Position numbers and translations under genes: made by a program. From NCBI GenBank assembly GCA_002409525.1, contig DHNM01000023.1, positions 1,974 to 14,158 of the forward strand: a stretch of 12,185 nt of DNA, given 5' to 3'. Source of the DNA: Eubacterium sp. UBA5416 (GTDB lineage: Bacteria > Bacillota > Clostridia > Lachnospirales > Lachnospiraceae). Shown piece after piece: positions 1 through 7,521 of this stretch. Position 1 is the first letter of the stretch; each line of letters starts with the position of its first letter. The notes under the pieces were generated by a model. It did not search any database. It worked only from the letters and a program-made list of their open reading frames with translations, and was not told the DNA's origin.

Positions 1-95
1 GTTTTGTGGTAAAATATATGCAAGGTATTTAGGGAATCCAACATCTTTTTCTTGCAGTTATAACAAATATTTCACCATGAAAAGGAGCAAAAGTC

Positions 96-1557
96 GTGTA
101 TAAAACTACTGATAATTCTCAAAGTGATTTTCTGAGCTTCAACCAACCGTTAGGACTTCATATGGATCCTAATAATAGATGGATCGGCAGCATCTATTCC
201 GTGGGAGCAGTTCGAGCGTAAATATGCAAGACTGTTTAAAAGTAAAAACGGAAATGTTGCTAAGCCACTCCGCCTGGCTCTTGGTTCACTGATCATACAG
301 ACAAAGTATCAGTATTCTGACAGAGAACTAGTAGAGCAATTGACAGAAAACCCATATTATCAGTATTTTGTCGGTCTTCCTGGATATCAGGAAAACCCAC
401 CGATTGATGCAAGTACATTGGTGCTGTTTCGTAAACGGCTGAAGCCGGACGTCATCATGGAAGCAAATGAATATATATTGGCAACCACGAAAGAAAAGGA
501 AGCCAAATCAGATGGCAAAGATGATAACAATACGCCACTGGCATCCGGTGATGGAACTGCTGAACCAGATAACTCCAAAGCCTCCGAGAATAGGGGAACT
601 CTTATGCTGGACGCCACCTGCGCTCCATCAAATATCCGCTACCCGCAGGATTTCTCCCTGCTGAATGAAGCAAGGGAAATACTCGAAACAACCATCATTC
701 GTTTTTGTAAAACCTACGGCCTTATAAGACCAATTATGTACCGTCGGCAGGCAAGAAAGAATTACCTTGCACTTGCAAAAACCAAGAAACGCAGCACAAA
801 GAAAATCCGTGCTACTATCTGCAAACAGCTTGCTTATATTAGGCGTGACATCAAATACCTGGAAGGTTTCATGTCTGGGGGTTATGCTCCCAGTATGAAA
901 GAAATTTCTCTACTGTTGACCATTTATAAGCTGTATGAGCAACAGAATTATATGTATCAAAACAAAGTGCATAGTGTCACTGACCGTATTGTAAGCATCA
1001 GCCAGCCATGGTTACGACCAATTGTAAGGGGTAAAACCAAAACACCTGTTGAATTTGGTGCCAAGTTTGATCTAAGCCTGGATGAAAACGGCTATGGCCG
1101 GATAGAGAAAATATCCTATGATGCTTATAATGAAAGCACAGTGTTGACAGATGCCATCAACCGTTTCAGGGAACGAACTGGTTACTATCCGGAACGAGTG
1201 CTTGCAGATCAAATATATCGGACCAGAGATAACCGTAGCTTCTGTAAGCTGCATGGAATCAGGCTATCAGGTCCAAAGCTTGGAAGGCCAAGCGAAACAG
1301 CAAAGGCAGATAAAAAGGTAGAATATCAGGATAATACAGATAGAATAGAAATTAAAAGAACGTTTAGCTTAAGCAAACGTTGCTATGGAATGGGGCTTAT
1401 CCGAACAAAACTGGAAGAGACCACACTTACTTCTATCGCATTATCTGTATTCGTGACGAATCTTTTCAAGATTCAAGCGCGAATACTTTCTGCACTTACT
1501 TTGCTGATACGAGTTTTAAGATTAAAATCTGCTGATTTAGAACTGGAAGCGGTTTAA
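96..1557 (+). pseudogene. IS1182-like (IS5/IS1182 supergroup) DDE transposase, frameshifted
   Basis: Transposase of an insertion sequence, which would cut and join its own DNA ends. The natural start is GTG 96, preceded by AAAGGAG at 80-86. That frame gives VYKTTDNSQSDFLSFNQPLG and continues to NNRWI, then runs to a stop at about 222. The rest of the protein continues in another frame from about 186 (ASIPWEQFERKYA) to the TAA at 1555-1557, so one or two bases were gained or lost near 183-187. A shorter product could start at TTG 340 (405 residues). Numbered from 340, candidate catalytic aspartates are D91 (LMLDATC) and D290 (VLADQIY). The glutamate expected before R in the usual E-R-x-F-S context is lysine K339 (RIEIKRTFS), although E337 lies two residues earlier. 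Family assignment comes from memory of IS1182-type motifs. I could not identify the IS ends with confidence. Probably an inactive copy. Confidence 0.8.
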
Positions 1558-1743
1558 TCAGCAGGCACTAATTTTCTGATTCATATTTGATTCACATTTG
1601 ATGAAATGAACGTGGCAATTGACAAAAATCACTTGAATTTATTAAATAAAATGGTTATAATTGGGTTAATTCCACAATATGGTAACGACCCAACAGCTCT
1701 GAGGAAACCAATGCACCGCAGTGACTGAAGGAGGCGGATCTGG

Positions 1744-1950
1744 TCATAGACCGGTTTCCCCCTTCAGGTTGTCCGGTTTGTCCACGGACTTGTGGAGTGC
1801 TGACAGGATCGTATCCAGATGCCCTTGGTATGCCTGGTAGGTATCAATGTAAAGCCTGATGATTAACAGACTATTTTTGAGGTTTTGCCAGCGGTAGTTG
1901 GTTTCCAAGGAAGGTACATCGATAATCCTGCCTTGGTGATTATGCATCAA
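1744..1950 (-). CDS. Unrecognised 68-residue reading frame, possibly a gene remnant
   Basis: I do not recognise this protein. It reads MMHNHQGRIIDVPS and so on to VDKPDNLKGETGL. The middle (LLIIRLYIDTYQAYQGHLDT) is predicted to be an amphipathic helix. Amino acid composition is ordinary for a real protein, unlike most shadow frames, but there is no ribosome binding site before the ATG at 1950. It lies alone between a dead transposase and the peptidase. It may be the tail of a truncated gene, or chance. Confidence 0.2.
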   Translation of the reverse strand: MMHNHQGRIIDVPSLETNYRWQNLKNSLLIIRLYIDTYQAYQGHLDTILSALHKSVDKPDNLKGETGL

Positions 1951-2076
1951 TGTTAGGGCTGGTGCATTAGGAAGCCTCCAACATAGTGGATATAATTTAT
2001 TTATTGTAACCTCTGATGGGGAGGGAAGCCTCTCCTTCGGTTATCCATTTAGATTAGCTTTGGTAACTATTAACTC

Positions 2077-2094
2077 GTAGTCCTTATCGACTAC
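2077..2094. promoter_or_regulatory. Inverted repeat in peptidase leader, possible operator
   Basis: GTAGTC and GACTAC form a perfect 6-bp inverted repeat separated by CTTATC, 32 bases upstream of the peptidase start codon. Its place in the leader suits an operator or a small mRNA hairpin. The repeat is short and could be chance. Confidence 0.2.
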
Positions 2095-2126
2095 ACCATT
2101 ATTAATCATACAAGGAGGGATAAGTC

Positions 2127-3197
2127 GTGAAAAAACTTATAGCGATGGCGATGGCGCTGTTAATGCTGACATCGGCTACCATTGTCAATGCATCAGCGGC
2201 CCAGAGAGACGGAGTTGATGCCGAGAGGTTGACCTGCGAACGGGTCGAGGAACTCCCTGATGGCGGGCACATATATACATACCTCGTTAGAGGAATTGAG
2301 CATCACTACCCCGTTCCACCTGCTGGGTTTAACCCAATAACTGCGACGGACGAACAACTGGAGACCTATTGTTTCCCACGGCGGCCGGTAACTAGGGAAG
2401 CAGAAGCTATGAACACATGGCTGGCTCTCATCGAGAACTATACAGAGACACCCATACCGGTTATTTCAATTGGGAAAAAACAGACACAGGAAACTCAGCA
2501 GACCCCGGAAACTAGATCAATATCTTCTTCGATTTCGAGAAATTGGTCTGGTTACTCTGTGTCGGATTCTATTTACACACAGGTGCAAATGGACTATACT
2601 GAACCCACAATTACATCTGCAGTCTCTGGCGCTGCATCATGTGAGTGGGTTGGCATAGGTGGCTATCCAGATGCATTTGGTGTTGCCAAATTGGTGCAAG
2701 CTGGCACCGTGCAGTTTGGGACAAGCAGCCATAAAGCTTGGTATGAATACCTAAATAACTCATCTGAGGAGACTAATTATCCCATGACGTATATCGACAG
2801 TTTATCCATTAACGCGGGTAACAGTATTCACGTATATATCTCTTTCCAGAGGGCCAATAACCGCTTTGAATATTACATTGCTAATAACTCGACGGGAAAG
2901 AGCCAAGCGATGTACATTGACAATGTCCCTTCCGATATTTTCTATGATGGGACTACCGCAGAGTGGATTGTTGAACGACCATATAATGGCGCATATATGC
3001 CTCTCTGCAATTATGGGACAATTACATTGAAAACCTGCCAGTTCACTACAAATGCTAATAACACTTGGCGCAAAGTCGGAGATTATAACAACGATAAAAT
3101 CACCATGTATAACGATTCAGGGACAACAATTCTGAGTCAGCCTGGTTCAATTACGAACTCTGATTCTTTTAAATGCACATGGAAAGCAGCTCGATAG
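2127..3197 (+). CDS. Secreted G1-family (eqolisin) glutamic endopeptidase
   Basis: Predicted extracellular acid-type endopeptidase of 356 residues. GTG start with AGGAGGG at 2113-2119. Residues 1-24 are a signal peptide (MKKL, then a hydrophobic stretch, ASA cleavage site). Residues 25-135 look like a propeptide and end in a Thr/Gln-rich linker. The catalytic domain starts at about 138 with RNWSGY, matching the eqolisin NWxG opening. It continues with EWVGIGG (173-179), LVQAG (189-193), AWYEYL (204-209) and AEWIVE (278-283). From family knowledge, the catalytic pair is the Gln of the xQAG motif (Q191) and the Glu of the AEWIVE motif (E279, less likely E283). All conserved blocks are present in order, so it is probably active. 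It has its own terminator and stands alone. Substrate is unknown; nothing in the sequence shows a partner inhibitor. Confidence 0.85.
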   Translation: MKKLIAMAMALLMLTSATIVNASAAQRDGVDAERLTCERVEELPDGGHIYTYLVRGIEHHYPVPPAGFNPITATDEQLETYCFPRRPVTREAEAMNTWLALIENYTETPIPVISIGKKQTQETQQTPETRSISSSISRNWSGYSVSDSIYTQVQMDYTEPTITSAVSGAASCEWVGIGGYPDAFGVAKLVQAGTVQFGTSSHKAWYEYLNNSSEETNYPMTYIDSLSINAGNSIHVYISFQRANNRFEYYIANNSTGKSQAMYIDNVPSDIFYDGTTAEWIVERPYNGAYMPLCNYGTITLKTCQFTTNANNTWRKVGDYNNDKITMYNDSGTTILSQPGSITNSDSFKCTWKAAR

Positions 3198-3207
3198 GCA
3201 AGAACAC

Positions 3208-3248
3208 AAAGCAGAACGCCTTATTTAATATAGGGCGTTCTGCTTTTT
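3208..3248 (+). terminator. Rho-independent terminator after the peptidase gene
   Basis: A 13-bp perfect stem (AAAGCAGAACGCC at 3208-3220 with GGCGTTCTGCTTT at 3234-3246), a 13-base AT-rich loop, and a run of five T at 3244-3248. It lies 11 bases after the peptidase stop codon. The A-rich 5' side means it could also work for transcription from the right. Confidence 0.9.
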
Positions 3249-3316
3249 ATAAATATTGGAGATATGAGTGAAACAAAATTCTCATTCTTAACGTCTAATA
3301 TGTAGAGGTGATAAAA

Positions 3317-3994
3317 ATGTTTGCTAAGCAAAAGAAATTCAAAATTGTTTATATCGTATTTAATGTAATTGTATTTTTACTGGTAGCGTTAGCTATAGCC
3401 CATTTATCTGGAAGTCAACCACTGATACCATTCGATTCCCATTCAAAACAGCCGATTCCGCTACCCGATCAGGATGTACCACCAAATATCAATGATCAAT
3501 TACTACCACAAGCTGATATCAATAAATATCAGTCCGGCAAAATACCTGTAACAGTTGGAAGTGATGCCCTGCCATATGAAAATGTAGGCAGTGAAATTTT
3601 TATTCCTATATGTTGGATTTGGGGTGGCGCAGTATATCTTAATGTTGGTACTGTGCAGAAAGAGGATGTAGCAAGCAAACTTGTTGGAGCAATATACTCA
3701 TTAGCAAACACTGACACTAATCAAAGTATTGTATTGAAAGGTGCACAAAGCTATAATAGATACGATTACATTTTCCCCGAACAGCTTGAATTTGATGGGA
3801 AAATATATCTTGTCAATAATGCACAAATTTTTGAAGAGTCGGAAGGGATTAGTCCACCGGACTCAAATCAAGAAGTAGGGGAAGTAAATGGGTATAAGTT
3901 CTATAACACTCAAGTAGAGGGGGTTATGGTTGTAGTAGCCCCAGAACAAGTAGGAATATTATTACAAATCTTTATTAAAGAAATTGAAGGCTAG
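3317..3994 (+). CDS. Membrane-anchored protein of unknown function
   Basis: I do not recognise the family. The ATG at 3317 is chosen because AGAGGTG at 3304-3310 is then correctly spaced; a GTG at 3308 in the same frame would sit on that ribosome binding site. The protein is about 225 residues. It has a basic N-terminus (MFAKQKKFK), one hydrophobic segment at about 11-31 (VYIVFNVIVFLLVALAIAHL), then a Pro-rich linker (PIPLPDQDVPP). The remaining roughly 170 residues are probably outside the cell and mostly beta-like. There is no lipobox cysteine after the hydrophobic segment, so it is more likely a membrane anchor than a lipoprotein. It follows the secreted peptidase but is separated from it by a strong terminator, so co-transcription is unlikely. 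Confidence 0.75.
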   Translation: MFAKQKKFKIVYIVFNVIVFLLVALAIAHLSGSQPLIPFDSHSKQPIPLPDQDVPPNINDQLLPQADINKYQSGKIPVTVGSDALPYENVGSEIFIPICWIWGGAVYLNVGTVQKEDVASKLVGAIYSLANTDTNQSIVLKGAQSYNRYDYIFPEQLEFDGKIYLVNNAQIFEESEGISPPDSNQEVGEVNGYKFYNTQVEGVMVVVAPEQVGILLQIFIKEIEG

Positions 3995-4054
3995 TGTGCT
4001 AAGACGAGGGGTAGTTCATCCACCCTGTTTCCAATCCGTTGTGCCACAATAGTT

Positions 4055-4260
4055 TCATTCATCCCCGTAGATTCCAATCTCCCTGGCGGGATTGACGGTC
4101 GCGCATCGGACGGCTGTCTCAAGGGGAATGCCGAAGCTGGCAGCCGTTTGCATGCATTTCATCAAGTTGGTGGCAGAGCCCCGATGGTACCGTCCGCCAG
4201 GGTCGCTTTATTCCCCTTTACAGTTACCGCCTGACCACCCAGAGAATAGCTGCTGCCATA
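4055..4260 (-). pseudogene. nagA: Decayed fragment of nagA (N-acetylglucosamine-6-phosphate deacetylase)
   Basis: Minus-strand translation gives two adjoining pieces of a NagA C-terminal half in different frames. The first is SYSLGGQAVTVKGNKATLA then DGTI (4260 down to 4183). The second is GSATNLMKCMQTAASFG, IPLETAVRCATVNPAREIG and IYGDE (4180 down to 4055), ending in TGA. These match the family patterns LGG-x-V, DGTxAGS and the AxxxATxNPA block. One base is missing at the GT-I/A-GS junction. Upstream, IDKAMAAA (near 4267-4245) in a third frame resembles the preceding ISDAM-AAG motif, with a deletion between. No functional enzyme can be made. It suggests that a sugar-catabolism gene once lay here or that a fragment was carried in by a mobile element. 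Confidence 0.75.
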
Positions 4261-4299
4261 GCCTTGTCAATCGATTCTATCTGAATCCCCCGTACCGGT

Positions 4300-4672
4300 G
4301 TCTTCTTGACGGTAAAATATTTTTTGTAAGCATTTTCATGTGCAGAATCATGCTTTCCACTAAGTAACTCATTCTCTAGCTTTTTTATTGTAGTGACCAA
4401 TGTTAATTTACATTAAGTAAGTTTGAGTTAGTTTAATATAATTGTGGGGATGCAGACGAATGATATTTATCCCTACAGGTTATAGATCACAGCTGAATAA
4501 CTCATGATTTGTAAGTTGATGTTAATACTATTATTAATGTTTAACTAAATATATGTCGGAATGCATTAGTTGCCTTTATAAACGAAAGAATGTATTAAAT
4601 TATATCCTAATACATGTAAATTTAACCTATTAGTTTATCTTATATGAATTCTTTAGGAAGGGGGATCTGTGT
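4300..4672. other. AT-rich intergenic stretch
   Basis: No convincing gene. The minus strand holds an open frame without an ATG (ENELLSGKHDSAHENAY near 4370-4320) that runs into the nagA remnant; I do not recognise it. An isolated TATAAT box is at 4437-4442. A 6-bp inverted repeat (TTAATA, loop CTAT, TATTAA) is at 4522-4537. The stretch ends in the ribosome binding site of the small frame that follows. Confidence 0.4.
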
Positions 4673-4777
4673 GTGGGGAGTAATAATGTGAGAGAAACCA
4701 TAAGAGAAATCATTTATAATTTGGTTGAATTAAAAAAGCCGATAAACGAAAGTAAGCGTCAAATATTCGGTGTCTAG
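4673..4777 (+). pseudogene. Start of a small gene cut by the IS66 left end
   Basis: A GTG start at 4673 is preceded by AGGAAGGGGGA (4655-4665), a good ribosome binding site. The frame gives VGSNNVRETIREIIYNLVEL, then KKPINES, and ends at TAG 4775-4777 after 34 codons. The last nine codons read through GTAAGCGTC at 4752, the inferred left tip of the IS66 element. The host-encoded part is therefore about 26 residues, with a charged helical look. The real gene was probably longer before the insertion; its remainder would lie beyond the right edge of the window. Family unknown. Confidence 0.45.
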
Positions 4778-4829
4778 CATCTGATATTATATTTGATATA
4801 ATAGAAGAGATTATAGAGACGACAAGTGT

Positions 4830-4854
4830 CCTGGGAAACACCAGGTTTTCCAGG
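4830..4854. repeat. Hairpin near the IS66 left end
   Basis: CCTGG at 4830 and CCAGG at 4850 pair around GAAA and TTTT, giving a stem of about 9 bp with one G-T pair. An alternative shorter pairing uses the CCAGG at 4841. It lies downstream of the tnpC stop. There is no T run, so it is not a typical terminator; it may be a subterminal IS structure or a block to transcription from outside. Confidence 0.35.
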
Positions 4855-4894
4855 ATCTTACCTCCATTATAATAGATCAAGCAACATCAGAGCG

Positions 4895-6730
4895 TTACTT
4901 GATATAACCACGTTCTTTCTTCCGTGGTGTTTTGGGCGGTGATGAATACTCATCCTGCCGACGTATCGTATCGAGTGATGAAGTATGAATCCTTTCATAC
5001 TCTCGATACTCTGCAGACCAGGGTAGCATGGCATCCATGAAACTTCTGTCTGTATCATCCATGTGCCGGGGCATTTCCTCCAGTACATATCTTAGGTAAT
5101 AGTAAACATTTGCACCATTTGCCCGAGCGGTTTCCACTATGGTGTACATGATGGCGGTAGCTTTAGCACCATCAATGGAGTCACAAAACAGAAAATTTTT
5201 TCTCCCTATCACAAACGGTTTGATGATTCGTTCCGATGCCGAGTTATCTATGGGAATATTTCCATCCTCCAGGAATCGGCATAGATGCTCCTTCTGGTTC
5301 AAGGAATAGTTAATAGCATCTTTTAGTCGGTTGGTCATGGTTGGATCAGCTGTATCCAATGACTCTATGTAATTGAAATATTCTTTGACAAGAGGTCTGA
5401 CGGCAAAGTCCCTTTGAAGCTTCCTTTTATCAGCGGAGAGATTCTTTAACTGTTCGTCAGCATTATAGATTTTTCCAATTAACGTCAATGCCCGTGTCTC
5501 GGGCAGTTGATCAATAGCTTCTATTGACATATTTGACTTGTTAATCAAATCAAAAGACTGCACAAAGCGGCGGCGCATATGTGCCATACATCCGCAGACT
5601 ATGATGACATCCTTCTTCTCTTTTTCCAGTACCTGGTATGAGCAGTAAGCATCACTGGAAATGAAACCTTCAAAGTCCTTATAGAACTTTCTGAGGTGAT
5701 CCGTTCCACGTGTCAGTTCATAACAGAACAGGATGATTGGATGGGTATTCAGCAGTTCGCTGGTGATGTGAACCCAGATGTAGCTCTTGCTCCCTGGTTT
5801 TCTCCCATCCTTGTTTACGCGAAGGGTCGTTTCATCACACTGATGGTAAGAAACCATCATGAGCAGTTTATACATGTAGTCAAAGATTGAACCGAAATAT
5901 TCGAAGGAAAACCGCAGTACCCAGTTGCACATGGTCTGTCTGGAGAGATTCACCCCCATACATTCGAAAGCTTCTTCCTGACGATACAGGGGAACAGCAA
6001 GAAAATATTTCTGGAAGAGAATCTCTGCAACAAGAGATGCTGATGCAAAACTCCTCGGCAATAATGCCGTTTCGTAGGGCATAGAAACCAGACTGTGTTC
6101 CAGCCCGACAGAAATGACAGGCGTATATGTTTCCAGAGCATAAGCTACAGCAGGATTGTGTTCCATAGTCCTATGACAATGCCAGAATGCGATTCGCCAG
6201 TTCCCTTCACCATGGAGCCTGTTAAGTTCTTCAAAGTTAATCAGAAATTTCTGCTCTTTGGGAAGCTTGGACAGATCATCGTCACGTTTACCGGGTTGCT
6301 TTTTACCTTTATGTCTGGCTGCATGGAAAGGTTCTCTCTGATTTACGGAGGATTCCGGCTCGAAAAGGTCAGGCAGTTCAATGACTTCACATTCAGCTTC
6401 ATCCTGTTCTTCACGGATCATAGAAGCATCAAAGATATCAGAGAGTTTCTCTGTACCACGACCAAATATATCCTTAGTTTTTAGCTGCTCCTTTTCAGTC
6501 ATGTGAGTGAGGGCTTCCTTGAGTTCCTTATTCTCTTTGCGGAGAACTTCGAGTTCCTGCTTGTTTTTCTGGAATTCGAAGGCCATAGCTGTAAGAGCAT
6601 TGCTGTTTTCGGTGCGGTAGCCAAGCTCCTCCATAAGTTGCCTCCGAAGAACTGCGACGAGCTCCAAGAGTTCAGCATTGGATTTATTCAGTTCATCATT
6701 TTGGATATATCGCATATCTTCGGTAGTCAT
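4895..6730 (-). CDS. tnpC: IS66-family transposase TnpC
   Basis: Catalytic DDE transposase of the IS66 element, 611 residues. The ATG at 6730 is preceded by AGAGGAAGA. Residues 15-85 form a leucine-rich coiled coil, as in IS66 transposases. The central domain carries D299 (QCDETT), D360 (ISSDAYCSYQ) and E500 (NSASERIIKPF), the expected catalytic triad, with the GRKNFLFCDS motif after the glutamate. The C-terminal IS66 helix motif VETARANGANVYYYLRYVL is at 532-550. The zinc-finger region usually found between coiled coil and DDE domain is altered: around 170-200 there is no pair of CxxC motifs, only WHCH at 183-186. The C-terminus is basic (TPRKKERGYIK). The accessory gene ends 21 bases upstream, so the two are probably co-transcribed. 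The gene looks intact. Confidence 0.93.
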   Translation of the reverse strand: MTTEDMRYIQNDELNKSNAELLELVAVLRRQLMEELGYRTENSNALTAMAFEFQKNKQELEVLRKENKELKEALTHMTEKEQLKTKDIFGRGTEKLSDIFDASMIREEQDEAECEVIELPDLFEPESSVNQREPFHAARHKGKKQPGKRDDDLSKLPKEQKFLINFEELNRLHGEGNWRIAFWHCHRTMEHNPAVAYALETYTPVISVGLEHSLVSMPYETALLPRSFASASLVAEILFQKYFLAVPLYRQEEAFECMGVNLSRQTMCNWVLRFSFEYFGSIFDYMYKLLMMVSYHQCDETTLRVNKDGRKPGSKSYIWVHITSELLNTHPIILFCYELTRGTDHLRKFYKDFEGFISSDAYCSYQVLEKEKKDVIIVCGCMAHMRRRFVQSFDLINKSNMSIEAIDQLPETRALTLIGKIYNADEQLKNLSADKRKLQRDFAVRPLVKEYFNYIESLDTADPTMTNRLKDAINYSLNQKEHLCRFLEDGNIPIDNSASERIIKPFVIGRKNFLFCDSIDGAKATAIMYTIVETARANGANVYYYLRYVLEEMPRHMDDTDRSFMDAMLPWSAEYREYERIHTSSLDTIRRQDEYSSPPKTPRKKERGYIK

Positions 6731-6751
6731 AGGTCTTCCTCTCTTTGGTGT

Positions 6752-7093
6752 TTACTGATCATATTTACTAATGATGTTGTGAAGCTCTATTAAGAGCTGT
6801 TCCTTTTCTTTTTTTAAAGAATGGTTTTCGGATTTAAGTTGTTCGATCAGGCGTGCCTGTTCCTTTAGTCTGGCATCCTGAGCTAGTGTGGTGTCAGTGC
6901 CATCCTTTTGGTTCTGATCCTTACGTTTACGGCCTCTGCCGTCCGTCGGAATGATTTCTCCGGTTGCTTCATCCAGCTTACCAATCAGCTTTCTTCTGGC
7001 GCGCGGCTGTTGCTTTTCTTTGTCCCAATAGGATTCCGATTCATATACATATGTGATACCGGTGCGTTTGTCTTTGCTCTTTACAAGAGACAT
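6752..7093 (-). CDS. IS66-associated accessory coiled-coil protein
   Basis: A 113-residue protein between tnpB and tnpC. ATG at 7093 with AGGAGGTG ideally spaced upstream. Residues 1-50 (MSLVKSKDKRTGITYVYESE through RRKLIGKLDEATG) resemble the short N-terminal segment found at the start of some DDE transposases, with a possible beta-strand fold. The middle is basic (GRGRKRKDQNQK). Residues 70-110 form a leucine-zipper-like coiled coil (LKEQARLIEQLKSENHSL). The coiled coil could pair with that of TnpC. It is neither TnpA nor TnpB, so this is a four-gene IS66 variant. Role unknown; DNA binding or transposase assembly is inference from charge and coiled coil. Its own promoter lies at 7118-7146. 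Confidence 0.75.
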   Translation of the reverse strand: MSLVKSKDKRTGITYVYESESYWDKEKQQPRARRKLIGKLDEATGEIIPTDGRGRKRKDQNQKDGTDTTLAQDARLKEQARLIEQLKSENHSLKKEKEQLLIELHNIISKYDQ

Positions 7094-7117
7094 TTGTACA
7101 CCTCCTTCCTAGTTCTA

Positions 7118-7146
7118 ATTATATCACATGCCTATGATAAAAGCAA
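7118..7146 (-). promoter_or_regulatory. Internal promoter for the accessory gene and tnpC
   Basis: On the minus strand a perfect TATAAT (-10, at 7123-7118) follows TTGCTT (-35, at 7146-7141) with a 17-base spacer. It lies just upstream of the ribosome binding site and ATG of the accessory gene. It would keep accessory gene and tnpC expression independent of the interrupted tnpA-tnpB transcript. Confidence 0.55.
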
Positions 7147-7161
7147 GAAAAACAGGCATGT
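7126..7161. repeat. Inverted repeat flanking the -35 box, possible operator
   Basis: ACATGCCT (7126-7133) and AGGCATGT (7154-7161) are perfect 8-bp inverted repeats, 20 bases apart, enclosing the -35 box of the internal IS66 promoter. They could bind a repressor or form a hairpin. On the plus strand the second arm is followed by TTTT, so a weak terminator for that strand is possible. Confidence 0.4.
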
Positions 7162-7224
7162 TTTTGTAGATTACATACCTATTTTAATAAAGAAAAGGAC
7201 ATGATTCAACACAAGGAAATCACG

Positions 7225-7521
7225 TCACAGTAATTCTTTTATGGAACTGTCGATAGTAAAGCCACTGATTAACCGGTCGTATTCCTCCCAGGACAACTGT
7301 CTGGCTTCTGCTGTTGTATTGGGCCAAGAATAGAATCCATTGGATAACCGTTTGGTAGCAAGGGTGAAGCCATCCCCCTCATAAATAAGACCTTTGATCT
7401 TATTCTTTCTAAGACCACAAAACAGAAAAAGGGTTCCCTTATCGATAGGATCAAGATTATAGTTCAGGCGTACAGTAGAAACGAGACTGTCTATTCCCCT
7501 GCGCATGTCGGTTCGGCCTGT
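7225..7521 (-). pseudogene. tnpB: IS66 TnpB, 3' piece (gene split by recombinase cassette)
   Basis: TnpB is the small conserved IS66 accessory protein. This piece encodes TGRTDMRRGIDSLVS onward, with GTLFLFCGLRKNKIKGLIYE and the W-P-N and LSWEEYDRLISGF blocks typical of TnpB, and ends at the 7225 stop. The usual first 14 or so residues before TG-x-TDMRRGID are missing and an in-frame TAA lies immediately upstream, in the cassette. The missing start is found intact 4.1 kb away at 11701-11654. Joining the two at the shared ACAGGC (minus strand) restores a 112-residue protein of normal length. An internal ATG at 7506 could give a 93-residue product but has no good ribosome binding site. Confidence 0.9.
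7516..7521. repeat. Left copy of the 6-bp insertion-site repeat GCCTGT
   Basis: GCCTGT here and at 11654-11659 are direct repeats at the two junctions between the recombinase cassette and tnpB. One copy belongs to the original tnpB codons ACA GGC (Thr-Gly, minus strand). Six bases is a usual crossover or coupling-sequence length for tyrosine recombinases. Confidence 0.8.

Larger units (their letters stand above)
1558..2126. other. Intergenic gap between transposase remnant and peptidase
   Basis: The first 120 bases are the AT-rich trailer of the IS1182-like element. The right end of that element is not resolved. From about 1680 the composition becomes richer in GC, and one antisense reading frame (1744-1950) is present. 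A TATAAT box lies at 1991-1996 without a convincing -35 partner. A small hairpin around 2017-2033 (GGAGG, loop GAAG, CCTCTCC) and an inverted repeat at 2077-2094 lie in the leader of the peptidase gene. No tRNA, rRNA or recognised riboswitch was seen. Confidence 0.5.

Noticed and set aside
1..95. Possible left inverted end of the IS1182-like element (TTGTGGTAAAAT near base 5 against TTGTGGAATTAA on the minus strand near 1672)
   Set aside because: Only TTGTGG and scattered A/T match; too weak to call an IS end.
4092..4367. Open plus-strand frame of 91 codons
   Set aside because: It is antisense to the nagA remnant, has no ribosome binding site and an unnatural composition.
6095..6484. Open plus-strand frame of 129 codons inside tnpC
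   Set aside because: Shadow of the well-supported tnpC gene on the other strand.
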